DNA of 64,000 nt from Streptomyces scabichelini (GTDB taxonomy: Bacteria; Actinomycetota; Actinomycetes; Streptomycetales; Streptomycetaceae), in NCBI RefSeq assembly GCF_011045015.1, contig NZ_JAAKZY010000026.1, forward strand, positions 1 to 64,000, in the 5' to 3' direction. The notes under the pieces are model-generated. The model saw only the letters and a list, made by a program, of their open reading frames with translations, made no database searches and was not told the origin of the DNA. This document shows positions 7,493 through 19,234 of this stretch, piece after piece. The stretch's first letter is position 1; every line of letters starts with the position of its first letter. The position numbers and the translations under genes were made by a program.

Positions 7493-8638
7493 ATGAGTGT
7501 CGGAACGAGCGGTGCCAAAAGGGCACTGCGAGCACGGGACGTGCACAGCGCACCCACGTCCCTGCGCGGTGATCTCACCGACCTCGGCATCGACCCCGAC
7601 GACCTGCCCGACGGACTGGTGATCGCCGACGAGTTCGGCCGCGTGATCTGCTTCAACGCCGCGGCCGCCCGGATCACCGCCGTCTCCGCCGCCGACGCGC
7701 TGGGCCGGCACCTGGAATGGGCCCTTCCGTTAGAAGACCTGGAAGGCCGCCGCTGGTGGCAGCTCACCGACCCCTATGGCGGCCTTGCGATCCGCGTCGG
7801 GCAGCCCGAGCGCAATCTGCTGCTCCCGGGCGGGCGTGAGGTGCTGGTCTCCGCGCGGTATGTGCGCACCGCCCCCACCGGCCCCGTCCGCCGCGTCGTC
7901 GTCTCGCTGCGTGACACCGAGGCCCGCCGCCGCACCGAGCGCAGCCACGCCGAACTGATCGCCACGGTCGCCCACGAACTCCGCTCCCCGCTCACCTCGG
8001 TCAAGGGCTTCACGGCGACGCTGCTCGCCAAGTGGGAACGGTTCACCGACGACCAGAAGAAGCTCATGCTGGAGACGGTCGACGCCGACGCCAACCGCGT
8101 CACGCGCCTCATCGCCGAGCTCCTCGACATCTCCCGCATCGACTCGGGCCGCCTCGAACTGCGCCGCCAGCCCGTCGACCTGGGCGTCGCCGTCGGCCGC
8201 CACATCCAGGCGTACGTCGCCGCCGGCCAGTCCGCCGACCGCTTCCTGCTGCGCGTCGGCCAGCCGCTGCCCGACCTGTGGGCCGACCCCGACAAGGTCG
8301 ACCAGGTGCTCAGCAACCTGCTGGAAAATGCGGTGCGGCACGGCGAGGGAACCGTCACCATCGACGTAGAGCCCGCGCCGTCGCCCCGCGAACGGGAGAG
8401 CGCCGCGACATCGGTCACGGTGAGCGACGAGGGCCCCGGCATCCCGGAGGAGTCCATGAACCGCGTCTTCACCCGCTTCTGGCGGGGCAGCAAACGCGGC
8501 GGCACGGGCCTCGGGCTGTACATCGTCAAGGGCATCGTCGAGGCCCACGGCGGCACGATCACGGTCGGCCGTGCCCCCGGCGGCGGCGCACAGTTCCGAT
8601 TTACGTTGCCCGTGGGCACCCCGGCGTATCTGCAGTAA
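7493..8638 (+). CDS. Orphan PAS-domain sensor histidine kinase with a TTA codon
   Basis: Sensor kinase of 381 aa with no membrane segment, so probably cytosolic. A PAS fold (about residues 38-140, GLVIADEFGRVICFN) is followed by HisKA with His161 in ATVAHELRSPL, then the ATPase domain: N box (LSNLLENAVRHGEG), G1 (DEGPGIPEE) and G2 (GTGLGLYIVKG). Start at the ATG at 7493. No response regulator is adjacent, so the partner is unknown. Leu80 is encoded by TTA (7730-7732), the rarest Streptomyces codon, read only by the bldA tRNA, which suggests expression tied to late growth or development. Confidence 0.9.
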   Translation: MSVGTSGAKRALRARDVHSAPTSLRGDLTDLGIDPDDLPDGLVIADEFGRVICFNAAAARITAVSAADALGRHLEWALPLEDLEGRRWWQLTDPYGGLAIRVGQPERNLLLPGGREVLVSARYVRTAPTGPVRRVVVSLRDTEARRRTERSHAELIATVAHELRSPLTSVKGFTATLLAKWERFTDDQKKLMLETVDADANRVTRLIAELLDISRIDSGRLELRRQPVDLGVAVGRHIQAYVAAGQSADRFLLRVGQPLPDLWADPDKVDQVLSNLLENAVRHGEGTVTIDVEPAPSPRERESAATSVTVSDEGPGIPEESMNRVFTRFWRGSKRGGTGLGLYIVKGIVEAHGGTITVGRAPGGGAQFRFTLPVGTPAYLQ

Positions 8639-8798
8639 CGCCGACCGAGGCCCCACGGGCGCATTCGCACACCTCAGCCCCGTTAGACTCGGCCTTTGGC
8701 ACCTTTGCGTCCGAAGTCAGAGACGATTCGTCTACGTCACTTTCGTCTGCGAGTCGCGACGGGGACCTTCAGCCAGCCAATCGGAAGCACGGGAAGAG

Positions 8799-9928
8799 AT
8801 GTCGGCACCGAACAAGTCGTACGACCCTGTAGAGGTCGAGGCACTGAAACCGGAACAGATCGAGCGCATGCGGGACGAGGCGCTCGCCGCCTTCGCCGCC
8901 GCGGACTCCCTCGACGCGCTCCATGAGGCCAAGGTCGCCCAGACGGGCCCCTCCTCGCCGCTGGCGCTCGCCAACCGCGAGATCGGCGCCCTGCCCCCGC
9001 ACGCCAAGGCCGACGCGGGCAAGCGCGTCGGCCAGGCCCGCGGCGCCGTCAACAAGGCGCTGGCCACCCGCCAGGCCGAGCTGGAGGCCGAGCGCGACGC
9101 CCGGGTGCTGGTCGAGGAGGCCGTGGACGTCACGCTGCCGTACGACCGCGTACCGGCGGGCGCCCGGCACCCGCTGACCACCATGATGGAGCGGGTCGCG
9201 GACGTCTTCGTGTCCATGGGGTACGAGATCGCCGAGGGCCCCGAGGTCGAGGCCGAGTGGTTCAACTTCGACGCCCTGAACTTCGGCCCGGACCACCCGG
9301 CCCGGCAGATGCAGGACACCTTCTTCGTGCACGGGCCGAAGGGGGCTGACAGCGACGGCGAGTCCGGTGTCGTGCTCCGTACGCACACCTCGCCCGTCCA
9401 GGCCCGCGCCATGCTCGACCGTGAGCCGCCGGTCTACGTCGTCTGCCCCGGCCGTGTCTTCCGTACGGACGAGCTGGACGCGACCCACACCCCGGTCTTC
9501 CACCAGATCGAGCTGCTGGCCGTCGACGAGGGCCTCACCATGGGCGATCTCAAGGGCACCATGGACCACATGGTCCAGTCGCTCTTCGGCGCGGACATGA
9601 AGACCCGGCTGCGCCCGAACTACTTCCCGTTCACGGAGCCGTCCGCCGAGATGGACATGCTCTGCTACGTCTGCAAGGGCGAGTCCGTCGGCAACCCCGA
9701 CCGCCCCTGCCGCACCTGCTCGAGCGAGGGCTGGATCGAGCTCGGCGGCTGCGGCATGGTCAACCCGCGGGTGCTGACCGCCTGCGGCGTCGACCCGGAG
9801 AAGTACAGCGGATTCGCCTTCGGGTTCGGGATCGAGCGGATGCTGATGTTCCGCCACAACGTCGAAGACATGCGAGACATGGTCGAGGGTGACGTCCGGT
9901 TCACCCGGCCGTTCGGGATGGAGATCTG

Positions 9929-9929
<1 letters not shown>
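8799..9929 (+). CDS. pheS: Phenylalanyl-tRNA synthetase alpha subunit
   Basis: Catalytic alpha subunit (376 aa) of the (alpha-beta)2 enzyme that charges tRNA-Phe. An N-terminal coiled coil (about 10-100, [18 protein letters not shown]) precedes the class II core: motif 1 region [28 protein letters not shown], motif 2 region around [10 protein letters not shown] and [11 protein letters not shown], and motif 3 [13 protein letters not shown] near the C-terminus. A Cys cluster ([19 protein letters not shown]) replaces part of the usual linker, as in actinomycete PheS. The start ATG at 8799 follows GGAAGAG. It overlaps pheT by one base (TGATG). Confidence 0.96.
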
Positions 9930-12442
<2,513 letters not shown>

Positions 12443-12470
12443 CCCTGGCACATGATCGCTGACCTGCGAC

Positions 12471-12504
12471 GAGGGGCACATCCGAGGATACGGATGTGCC
12501 CCTC
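12471..12504. terminator. Perfect 14-bp hairpin after pheT
   Basis: GAGGGGCACATCCG (12471-12484) is an exact inverse of CGGATGTGCCCCTC (12491-12504) with a 6-nt loop, 28 nt after the pheT stop. It is the most stable simple stem in this part of the window and probably ends pheST transcription. No U-tract follows. Confidence 0.85.
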
Positions 12505-12646
12505 ACTCATTCGGGTGAGAATTCGGTGCCAACTGGTCATTCGGGTAGGGGCGTCGACAGAATCGAGCCGGTCGATCGGCCGTCCATGAGTGCCGACCAG
12601 GGAAGGCCCCGCGACCGCCGCACCGCAGTCTGGGGGGTCCGTCGGC

Positions 12647-13861
12647 ATGATCCGTACCATCGCACGGGGCGGCACGCGCGTCGCTGCCTCCCGTGCGTGG
12701 CGGACGCTCGTTCTCGTCCTGCCGGGCCTCTGGGTCGTCGCCGTCGTCCTGTGGGAGGTCTTCTTCCCCACCGGGGCCCAGCTGGTTCCGCTCCTCGCCG
12801 CCGCCCCCGCCATCGCCTGCGCCGGCACCGGCCGACGCCAGTGCGTGCTGCTGGGCGGTGTGTGCGCGGTCTTCGCTCTCGTCCCGGTCGGCACCGTGGA
12901 CCGGGACGAGGACCTCGGAAGCCGGTGCGGCACGTTCGCGGCGATCCTCGCCGTCGTCGTCGCCAGCTATCTCACGGCCGGGCGCCGCGCCCGGCTGCTG
13001 CGCGAACTCGAGAGGGCCCGCGCCGTCGCCGTCGCCGCCCAGGCCGTGGTGCTGCGCCCGTTGCCGCCGCGCCTTGACGGACTCGCGCTGGCCGCCGGGC
13101 AGTTGTCCGCGAGCCGGGGTGCGGTGGTGGGTGGTGATCTGTACGAGGTGATGGCCACGCAACACGGGGTGCGGGTGGTCATGGGGGACGTAAGGGGCCA
13201 CGGGCTGGCCGCGATCGGAACGGTCGCCGCGCTGCTGGGCAGCTTCCGCGAAGCCGTCCACGACGAGGGCGAACTCTCTTCCGTTCTGAGGCGGATGGAG
13301 CGCGCACTGGCCCGGCACCTGCGGGAGCGAGCGCGGGCCGAGCACCCCTCGTCCGGCCTGACCCACGACAACCCCGTCGCCGAGGACTTCGTCACCGTAC
13401 TGCTGCTGGAGATAGCCCACGACGGCGAGGTACGCGCCCTCAACTGCGGCCACCCATGGCCGTATCTGCTGCGCGACGGCCGCGTGGAACCCCTCGCCCG
13501 CGACGACCCCCTGCCCCCTCTGGGACCGTTCCCGCTGCCCGCTGAACTGCCGGCCACCGGCTGCGGCCATGTGCTGCCCGGCGAGGCGTTGTTCCTGCAC
13601 ACCGACGGTGTGGAGGACGCACGGGACGCACGGGGCCGCTTCTTTCCCTTGCCCGCCATGCTCACCGAGGCCGTCAGCACACAGCCGGTTTCGCCGAGAG
13701 CGGTCCTGGATGACGTCTTCGCCGGGCTCCTGCGCCACACGGGCGGAAGCCCCTCGGACGACATGGCGGTACTGGTACTACGCAACGACCGCGTGGCACA
13801 ACGCGCCCCTTCAGGGGCGCGGTCAGCCACAACGCGCCCGCAGCCGACAAATCACCTGTAG
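12647..13861 (+). CDS. Membrane PP2C phosphatase of the SpoIIE/RsbU type
   Basis: Mn-dependent serine phosphatase of 404 aa, a class that acts on anti-anti-sigma factors. The N-terminal 100 residues contain about three membrane segments (TLVLVLPGLWVVAVVLW, LVPLLAAAPAIACAG, FAAILAVVVASYL). The SpoIIE domain follows: GGDLYEV and MGDVRGHGLAA supply metal-binding aspartates, and SDDMAVLVL gives the C-terminal one. Start at the ATG at 12647, preceded by GGGGGG; an upstream in-frame GTG at 12590 is possible. The last 20 or so residues (QRAPSGARSATTRPQPTNHL) are encoded by a dispersed intergenic repeat that the frame runs into. Confidence 0.85.
   Translation: MIRTIARGGTRVAASRAWRTLVLVLPGLWVVAVVLWEVFFPTGAQLVPLLAAAPAIACAGTGRRQCVLLGGVCAVFALVPVGTVDRDEDLGSRCGTFAAILAVVVASYLTAGRRARLLRELERARAVAVAAQAVVLRPLPPRLDGLALAAGQLSASRGAVVGGDLYEVMATQHGVRVVMGDVRGHGLAAIGTVAALLGSFREAVHDEGELSSVLRRMERALARHLRERARAEHPSSGLTHDNPVAEDFVTVLLLEIAHDGEVRALNCGHPWPYLLRDGRVEPLARDDPLPPLGPFPLPAELPATGCGHVLPGEALFLHTDGVEDARDARGRFFPLPAMLTEAVSTQPVSPRAVLDDVFAGLLRHTGGSPSDDMAVLVLRNDRVAQRAPSGARSATTRPQPTNHL
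13796..13861. repeat. Dispersed Streptomyces repeat, partial copy, inside a gene end
   Basis: GCGCCCCT (13803-13810) and AGGGGCGC (13813-13820) form an 8-bp hairpin, followed by GGTCAGCCACAACGCGCCCGCAG, a decayed form of the GACCAGCCACA arm seen in other copies. It encodes the C-terminus of the phosphatase. Confidence 0.7.
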
Positions 13862-14108
13862 CCCCCGACGCCGCCCGCCGAGCCACGGAGTGTCGGGCAG
13901 GCAGCTGGGCGGACGGCGCGAAGACGGGCCACCGCACTGTACGAGGGGGAGCCGGCGGCCCGGTCGGCCTCTTGCGAGGCATTTCAGTGAACCGGCCGGG
14001 AACTCTCCGCAACAGCGCACGTACTGCCAGGATTCGAGCACTCCGTTCACACCCCGTGTGAAGGCGAACGCACTACTCTGTCCGCACCGAGTCACCCGGA
14101 GGGCATTC

Positions 14109-15449
14109 ATGCAGCCCAACACTCTCCTCGACGCGATTCTCGACGAGGCCGGGATATCTCACGCGGGACTGGCCGCACATGTGAACCAGGCGGGGCGGAG
14201 CCGTGGCCTGGCGCTTCGTTACGAACACACCGCCGTGGCCCGGTGGTTGAAGGGCCAGCGGCCGCGCGGCCAGGTGCCCGACCTGATCTGCGAAGTGCTC
14301 GCCGCGCGCCTGCAACGGCCCGTCACGCTCGACGACATAGGTCTCGGCGTACCCGGCGAGTCGGCCGCTCCGCACAGCACGACCCTCTCCGGTTTCGTCG
14401 AGCGCGCCACCGCCCTGTGGCGCTCCGACGAGCAGCAGCGCCCGCACATCCTCGGCGCTCCCGCCGTCACCGGAACGCCCGCCGTGATGCCCGTATGGGA
14501 GTGGGAGAACCCGCCCGAGGACACGGACGTCTCACGCGGCGGACGGCAGCGCGTGAGCATGGCCGACATCGAGATGCTGCGCTCCGCCCGCGCCCACTAC
14601 GAGCAGATGTACCGCAAGGCGGGTGGCGTGGCGACCCGCAGCCGCATCGTCGGGTTCCTCAACTCCGAGACCGCGCCGCTTCTCAGAGGCAGCTACACCG
14701 ACGCGACGGGCCGCCAACTCCACCGCGCCACCGGCGGGTTGGTGGCGATCGCGGGCATCTGCGCCTATGACTCCGACGCGCACGGTCTCGCCCAGCGCTA
14801 CTTCCACCAGGCGCTCAGACTCGCAAAAGCGAGCGGGGACCGGGGACTTGGCGCCTATGTCATCGCCCTGCTCGTGAATCAGTCGCTGTTCATGCGCGAG
14901 TACCGGCAGGCCGTCGCCTTCGCCGAGGCCGCGCTGCGCGCCGCGGGGCGGCACATCACGCCGGCGCTCGCCTCCGACCTCTACGCGATGCAGGCCAAGG
15001 CGTATGCACACCTGGGCGACGGCAGCAGCGCGCTGTCCTGCATACGGCGTGCCGAGTCGGCCGCCGAACGCATCCGGCGCGGTTACGAGCCGGACGAGAC
15101 CGGCTATGTCCAGCCGGGCCTGGTCAACGTACAGGTGGCGGAGGCCCTGTTGAGCCTCGGTGACCTGACGGCCGCGCAGGAGCATGCCGCGGCCGCCGTG
15201 GACACCCCGGCGCACGACCGGGGCCGGGTGCACCGGCTCGCCATGCTCAGCCAGATCGAACTGCGCCAGGGAAACGCGGACAAAGCGGTGGTCACCGCGG
15301 TCGAAATGGCCGAGCAGGCGCGGGGCATGGAGTCCCAGCGGCTGCGCGACAGACTGCGGGCGGTACGCGAGCATCTGGTGGCCAGTGACTGCGCGGGAAC
15401 GTCCGAGGCCGCCGAACTCATCGACGGGGCACTGCGCGTACCGCTCTAG
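14109..15449 (+). CDS. HTH/TPR regulator of the NsdA-like type
   Basis: Large cytoplasmic regulator of 446 aa. Residues 1-80 look like a helix-turn-helix-like region (LLDAILDEAGISHAGLAAHVNQAG, then AVARWLKGQRPRGQVPDLI). The rest is helical and carries TPR-like repeats (around 220-420: YFHQALRLAKASGDRGLGAYV, YRQAVAFAEAALRAAGRH, SALSCIRRAESAAERIR). Streptomyces NsdA-type proteins, repressors of development and antibiotic production, have a comparable layout; this is a resemblance, not a proven orthology. The ATG at 14109 follows CGGAGGG. A Nudix gene lies 113 nt downstream on the same strand. Confidence 0.72.
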   Translation: MQPNTLLDAILDEAGISHAGLAAHVNQAGRSRGLALRYEHTAVARWLKGQRPRGQVPDLICEVLAARLQRPVTLDDIGLGVPGESAAPHSTTLSGFVERATALWRSDEQQRPHILGAPAVTGTPAVMPVWEWENPPEDTDVSRGGRQRVSMADIEMLRSARAHYEQMYRKAGGVATRSRIVGFLNSETAPLLRGSYTDATGRQLHRATGGLVAIAGICAYDSDAHGLAQRYFHQALRLAKASGDRGLGAYVIALLVNQSLFMREYRQAVAFAEAALRAAGRHITPALASDLYAMQAKAYAHLGDGSSALSCIRRAESAAERIRRGYEPDETGYVQPGLVNVQVAEALLSLGDLTAAQEHAAAAVDTPAHDRGRVHRLAMLSQIELRQGNADKAVVTAVEMAEQARGMESQRLRDRLRAVREHLVASDCAGTSEAAELIDGALRVPL

Positions 15450-15562
15450 AGGAAGCCCCACCTCTGCGCCTTGCCGCTGTGCTGTGAGCGGACATGGCGA
15501 GCCTGCTGTGTGGACGCTCCTGCTGCGATATTGCCATCTACTCGGCGGAAGGTGGCAGAACC

Positions 15563-16108
15563 GTGCAGTGGACGAAACAGAACGAGCAAACTGTGTATGC
15601 AAACCGCTGGTTCAGCGTCAATCTCGCAGACGTAGAGCTACCGGACGGTCGGCACCTCGATCACTTCCTCATACGGCTGCGGCCCGTCGCCGTGGCCACC
15701 GTGGTGAACGAGGCCAACGAGGTGCTGCTCCTGTGGCGGCACCGCTTCATCACCGACAGCTGGGGGTGGGAGCTCGCGGCGGGCGTCGTCGAGGACGGCG
15801 AGGACATCGTCGTCGCGGCAGCCCGCGAACTGGAGGAGGAGACCGGGTGGCGGCCGGGACCCCTACGCCATCTGATGAGCGTCGAGCCCTCCAACGGGCT
15901 CACCGACGCGCGGCACCACATCTACTGGGCCGACGAAGGCGCGTACATCGGACACCCCGTGGACGACTTCGAGTCGGACCGTCGCGAGTGGGTTCCGCTC
16001 AAGCTCGTCCCCGACATGGTCTCCCGCGGAGAGGTCCCGGCCGCCAACATGGCAGCCGCGCTGCTCCTCCTGCACCACTTGAAGCTCGGGCAGGACGCCT
16101 TGCCCTGA
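15563..16108 (+). CDS. Nudix hydrolase (ADP-ribose pyrophosphatase-like)
   Basis: Cytoplasmic 181-aa enzyme that cleaves a nucleoside diphosphate linked to another moiety. The Nudix box is complete at residues 74-96 (G-x5-E-x7-REL-EEETGW), and the strand order before it (VYANRWFSVNLADVELPDGR, then FLIRLRPVAVATVV) resembles ADP-ribose pyrophosphatases. The GTG at 15563 after GGAAGG is the better start; an in-frame ATG at 15494 would add 23 residues without family character. It follows the HTH/TPR regulator and may share its transcript. Substrate not determinable from sequence. Confidence 0.82.
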   Translation: MQWTKQNEQTVYANRWFSVNLADVELPDGRHLDHFLIRLRPVAVATVVNEANEVLLLWRHRFITDSWGWELAAGVVEDGEDIVVAAARELEEETGWRPGPLRHLMSVEPSNGLTDARHHIYWADEGAYIGHPVDDFESDRREWVPLKLVPDMVSRGEVPAANMAAALLLLHHLKLGQDALP

Positions 16109-16134
16109 TCCCCCCACCGCGTCCTGGACCAGGC

Positions 16135-16392
16135 TCAGCGGCCGAAGGCCTGCCAGACCGTCACGACCAGTGAGCCCACTGCCGTGACGGTCACGAGCGC
16201 GGGCAGCGGCCAACGGTTGTGTTCCAGGATGACGACCCGTGCGCTCAGGTCGTCCAGATCCTTGGCGGTCCGTTCGTCGTGCTGCGTGAGCAACGCCAGT
16301 CCTCCCTCGATCCGGGCAAGGCCCACTTCGTGGGACCGGCGTAACTCCGCGAGTTCACCATGAACCACGGGATGCTCGGGTTCGGCGGTCAC
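16135..16392 (-). CDS. Small coiled-coil protein with one C-terminal membrane segment and a TTA codon
   Basis: Protein of 85 aa that I do not recognise. The first 60 residues are charged and helical (ELAELRRSHEVGLARIEGG, DERTAKDLDDLSARVVILEH), likely a coiled coil, and the last 20 (ALVTVTAVGSLVVTVWQAF) form one membrane segment with only GR after it. The layout recalls small phage-type membrane proteins but the gene stands alone. The GTG at 16392 lies 7 nt after AAAGGAG. Leu17 is encoded by TTA (plus-strand 16342-16344), so translation probably needs the bldA tRNA. Confidence 0.65.
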   Translation of the reverse strand: MTAEPEHPVVHGELAELRRSHEVGLARIEGGLALLTQHDERTAKDLDDLSARVVILEHNRWPLPALVTVTAVGSLVVTVWQAFGR

Positions 16393-16597
16393 AGTCCGCT
16401 CCTTTCCGTAGTCGTCACATCCCTTGATGCGCACGGAAAGTCAACTCGCCTGGTTGACGCATGGGGAGCGTGTGCGAGGGGCATATGCGTGCCCGGCAAG
16501 CACACGGTGTGTGAATGGCGTGGGCCCGGCCCTCCAGAAGAGTGCCGGGCGCACGTCGGCCCGAAATGTGCGGAGCGTAATCAGTGCGAGGCTGTCA

Positions 16598-17470
16598 CTA
16601 CGGGTAGCTGTAGAAGCCCGAGCCCGACTTCCGGCCCAGGCGGCCCGCGTCCACCATGCGCTGGAGCAGCGGGGGAGCGGCGTACAGCGGTTCCTTGTAC
16701 TCCTCGTACATCGAGTACGCCACCGACGCGACCGTGTCCAGGCCGATCAGGTCGGACAGCTTGAGCGGGCCCATCGGGTGGGCGCAGCCGAGCTCCATGC
16801 CGTTGTCGATGTCCTCGCGGCTCGCGATGCCCGACTCGAACATCCGGATCGCGGAGAGGAGGTAGGGGATCAGCAGGGCGTTGACCACGAAGCCCGAGCG
16901 GTCCTGGGCGCGGATCGAGTGCTTGCCCAGGATCTTCTCCACCAGTGCCTGCGCCCGGCTGATCGTGCCCTCGGAGGTGGTGAGCGCCGGAATCAGCTCG
17001 ACCAGCTTCTGCACGGGGGCCGGGTTGAAGAAGTGGATGCCGATGACCTGGTCGGGACGCGAGGTGGCCACGGCGAGCTTCACCAGCGGGATCGAGGAGG
17101 TGTTGGAGGCGAGGATCGCGTCCTGGCGGGTCACCACCTGGTCGAGCACCTGGAAGATCTCCGTCTTGACCTGCTCGTTCTCGACGACGGCCTCGATCAC
17201 CAGGTCTCGGTCGGCGAACTCGCCGAGGTCGGTGGTGAAGGTGAGCCGTTCCTGCGTCGCGGCCAGCTCCTCCTCGGAGATCTTGCCGCGCTCGGCCGCC
17301 TTGGAGAGCGAGTTGTAGAGCCGGGTCCGGCCGATCTCCAAGGCCTCGCCCGTGGTCTCGGCGACCTTCACATCAAGACCGGCACGGGCGCACACCTCGG
17401 CGATGCCCGCTCCCATCTGGCCGCAGCCCACCACTCCGACACGTGAGATGTCTCCGAAGGTGTCCGTCAC
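16598..17470 (-). CDS. 3-hydroxybutyryl-CoA dehydrogenase
   Basis: NAD(P)-dependent enzyme of 290 aa interconverting acetoacetyl-CoA and 3-hydroxybutyryl-CoA. The Rossmann signature GVVGCGQMGAGIAEVCARAG is near residues 12-31; the 3HCDH signature HFFNPAPVQKLVEL and the C-terminal domain (DRSGFVVNALLIPYLLSAIRMFE) follow. Length is typical of the short, single-function enzymes. The GTG at 17470 (VTDTFGDI) is chosen after AAAGGGA; a longer in-frame extension upstream has no family similarity. In Streptomyces such enzymes feed acetyl-CoA units into polyhydroxybutyrate or ethylmalonyl-CoA pathways; which applies here is not shown by neighbours. Confidence 0.9.
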   Translation of the reverse strand: MTDTFGDISRVGVVGCGQMGAGIAEVCARAGLDVKVAETTGEALEIGRTRLYNSLSKAAERGKISEEELAATQERLTFTTDLGEFADRDLVIEAVVENEQVKTEIFQVLDQVVTRQDAILASNTSSIPLVKLAVATSRPDQVIGIHFFNPAPVQKLVELIPALTTSEGTISRAQALVEKILGKHSIRAQDRSGFVVNALLIPYLLSAIRMFESGIASREDIDNGMELGCAHPMGPLKLSDLIGLDTVASVAYSMYEEYKEPLYAAPPLLQRMVDAGRLGRKSGSGFYSYP

Positions 17471-17636
17471 ATCGTCCCTTTCGCTGTTCCATGGGGGGTG
17501 GCAGGACCCGGGGGCGCCTGCTCCATTCGTGCACGTTACTCTCGGGCTCCCGATGATCGATCGTCCGGGTACGGCATGCTGTCGGCCTGGAAGCGGTACG
17601 TGACCAGGCCGATTCGTTACGTATGGGGGAGAACCC

Positions 17637-18905
17637 ATGGGGCGAGTGACACGCAGGGCGTTCGCGGGGGTCATGCTGGCGGGGCTCACGACCGCCGGAG
17701 GCGCGGCGGCATGGGCCGCGACGACCGGTGGCGGGGAGGACGAGGACGAGACGGCCGAGCCCCGGCGTCGCGCCGGCGCCGGTGAGCTGCGCGGTATGTG
17801 GCTGTCCACGGTCGCCAACCGAGACTGGCCGTCCAGGACCGGGCTGACGGCGGCTCAGCAGCGCACTCAGCTGCTCGCACATCTCGACACGGCCGTGCGC
17901 TGCCGCCTGAACACGGTGGTCTTCCAGGTGCGCCCCACGGCCGACGCCCTGTGGCCCTCGCCGTACGAGCCCTGGTCGCAGTACCTCACCGGCGTCCAGG
18001 GCAAGGACCCCGGCTGGGACCCGCTCGGCACCGCGGTCGAGGAGGCGCATGCGCGGGGCCTGGAACTGCACGCCTGGTTCAACCCGTACCGGATCGCCAA
18101 CCACGCCGACCCCGCCAAGCTCATCGCGTCCCACCCCGCCCGCAAGCACCCCGGCTGGGTCGTGCCGTACGGCGGGAAGCTCTACTACAACCCGGGGCTG
18201 CCCGAGGTCCGCGCCTTCGTCCAGGACGCGATGCTCGACGCGGTGAAGAAGTACGCCGTCGACGCCGTGCACTGGGACGACTACTTCTACCCCTACCCGG
18301 TCCCGGGCGAGGCCTTCGACGACGACGCGGCGTACGCGAAGTACGGCGGCGGCTTCCCGAACCGGGCGGCCTGGCGGCGGGACAACACGGACAAGCTGGT
18401 GCGCGAGACGGCCGCCCGGGTGAAGAAGACCCGGCCGGCCACGCAGTTCGGGATCAGCCCGTTCGGGGTGTGGCGCAACGCCGCGACCGACTCGCTCGGC
18501 TCGGACACCCAGGCCGGTGTGCAGACGTACGACGATCTGTACGCCGACACCAGGAAATGGGTCCGCGAGGGCTGGATCGACTACATCTGCCCGCAGATCT
18601 ACTGGAACATCGGCTTCGCCGCCGCCGACTACGCCAAGCTGCTGCCCTGGTGGGCGAAGGTCGCCGAGGGCAGCAGGACCAAGCTGTACGTGGGTGAGGC
18701 GCTGTACAAGGCCGGGGATCCGGCCCAGCCCGAGGCCTGGCAGGCCCCGGCCGAGCTGTCACGGCACCTCACCCTCGCCAAGGAGCACCCCCAGGCGCGC
18801 GGGCATGTGTTCTTCGCGGCCAAGGAGGTCCGCGCCGACCCGACCGGCGCGATGGCACGCGTGATCGCCGATCACTACAAGCAGCCCGCGAAACCGCCGC
18901 GCTGA
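17637..18905 (+). CDS. Exported GH10-like (DUF187) glycosyl hydrolase
   Basis: Secreted 422-aa protein with a twin-arginine signal (RVTRRAFAGVMLAGLTTAGG, cleavage near AWAATTG). The body matches the GH10-like family 10 glycosylhydrolase/DUF187 group: it begins GELRGMWLSTVANRDWPS, continues with FQVRPTADALWPS and LHAWFNPYRIANH, and has the barrel strands AVDAVHWDDYFYPYP and IDYICPQIYWNIG typical of that group. The ATG at 17637 follows GGGGGAGAA. The natural glycan is not known for most members. Divergent from the hydroxybutyryl-CoA dehydrogenase gene; no carbohydrate operon nearby. Confidence 0.85.
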   Translation: MGRVTRRAFAGVMLAGLTTAGGAAAWAATTGGGEDEDETAEPRRRAGAGELRGMWLSTVANRDWPSRTGLTAAQQRTQLLAHLDTAVRCRLNTVVFQVRPTADALWPSPYEPWSQYLTGVQGKDPGWDPLGTAVEEAHARGLELHAWFNPYRIANHADPAKLIASHPARKHPGWVVPYGGKLYYNPGLPEVRAFVQDAMLDAVKKYAVDAVHWDDYFYPYPVPGEAFDDDAAYAKYGGGFPNRAAWRRDNTDKLVRETAARVKKTRPATQFGISPFGVWRNAATDSLGSDTQAGVQTYDDLYADTRKWVREGWIDYICPQIYWNIGFAAADYAKLLPWWAKVAEGSRTKLYVGEALYKAGDPAQPEAWQAPAELSRHLTLAKEHPQARGHVFFAAKEVRADPTGAMARVIADHYKQPAKPPR

Positions 18906-18925
18906 CCTCCTGGGCCCGGCCCGGC

Positions 18926-19132
18926 TTACCTCTGGGTCTGGTTCTCGCCGACGTGATGCTGGACGACGGTGTCAGGACCGGGGGACATCACGGTCTCGTG
19001 GCCGTCCTCGAAGCGGACGCGGAACGGGGGATTGCCGTCCGGCCCGAGTACCTCGACGACTTCCGCGACCCGGTCGTGCTGTCCGACGATCCTGCCGTGT
19101 ACCAGCAGGTGGTCGCCTTTGCTTGCACGCAT
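18926..19132 (-). CDS. DUF1918 family small protein
   Basis: Protein of 68 aa with the DUF1918 pattern: MRASKGDHLLVHGRIVGQHDR, then EVVEVLGPDGNPPFRVRFEDGHE and a short tail ending in HH. These proteins fold as a small beta barrel resembling SH3-like domains; the function is unknown. The ATG at 19132 follows GAGGAGG at normal spacing and starts like other members; an in-frame start 8 codons upstream would include the ribosome-binding site itself. Convergent with the GH10-like gene. Confidence 0.85.
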   Translation of the reverse strand: MRASKGDHLLVHGRIVGQHDRVAEVVEVLGPDGNPPFRVRFEDGHETVMSPGPDTVVQHHVGENQTQR

Positions 19133-19234
19133 CTGGTGGGCCTCCTCGTCTCGCACGGGAGTAGCGGTCCGTGGGTCTGTCCGTGGGTTTCAGTCTAGGG
19201 CCGTTGGAGCTGGTTGCCACCGGGTGTGTGCCGC

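Noticed and set aside
8639-8798. Possible T-box or amino-acid leader before pheS
   Set aside because: No T-box motif, no Phe-rich leader peptide and no terminator was found in the 160-bp gap.
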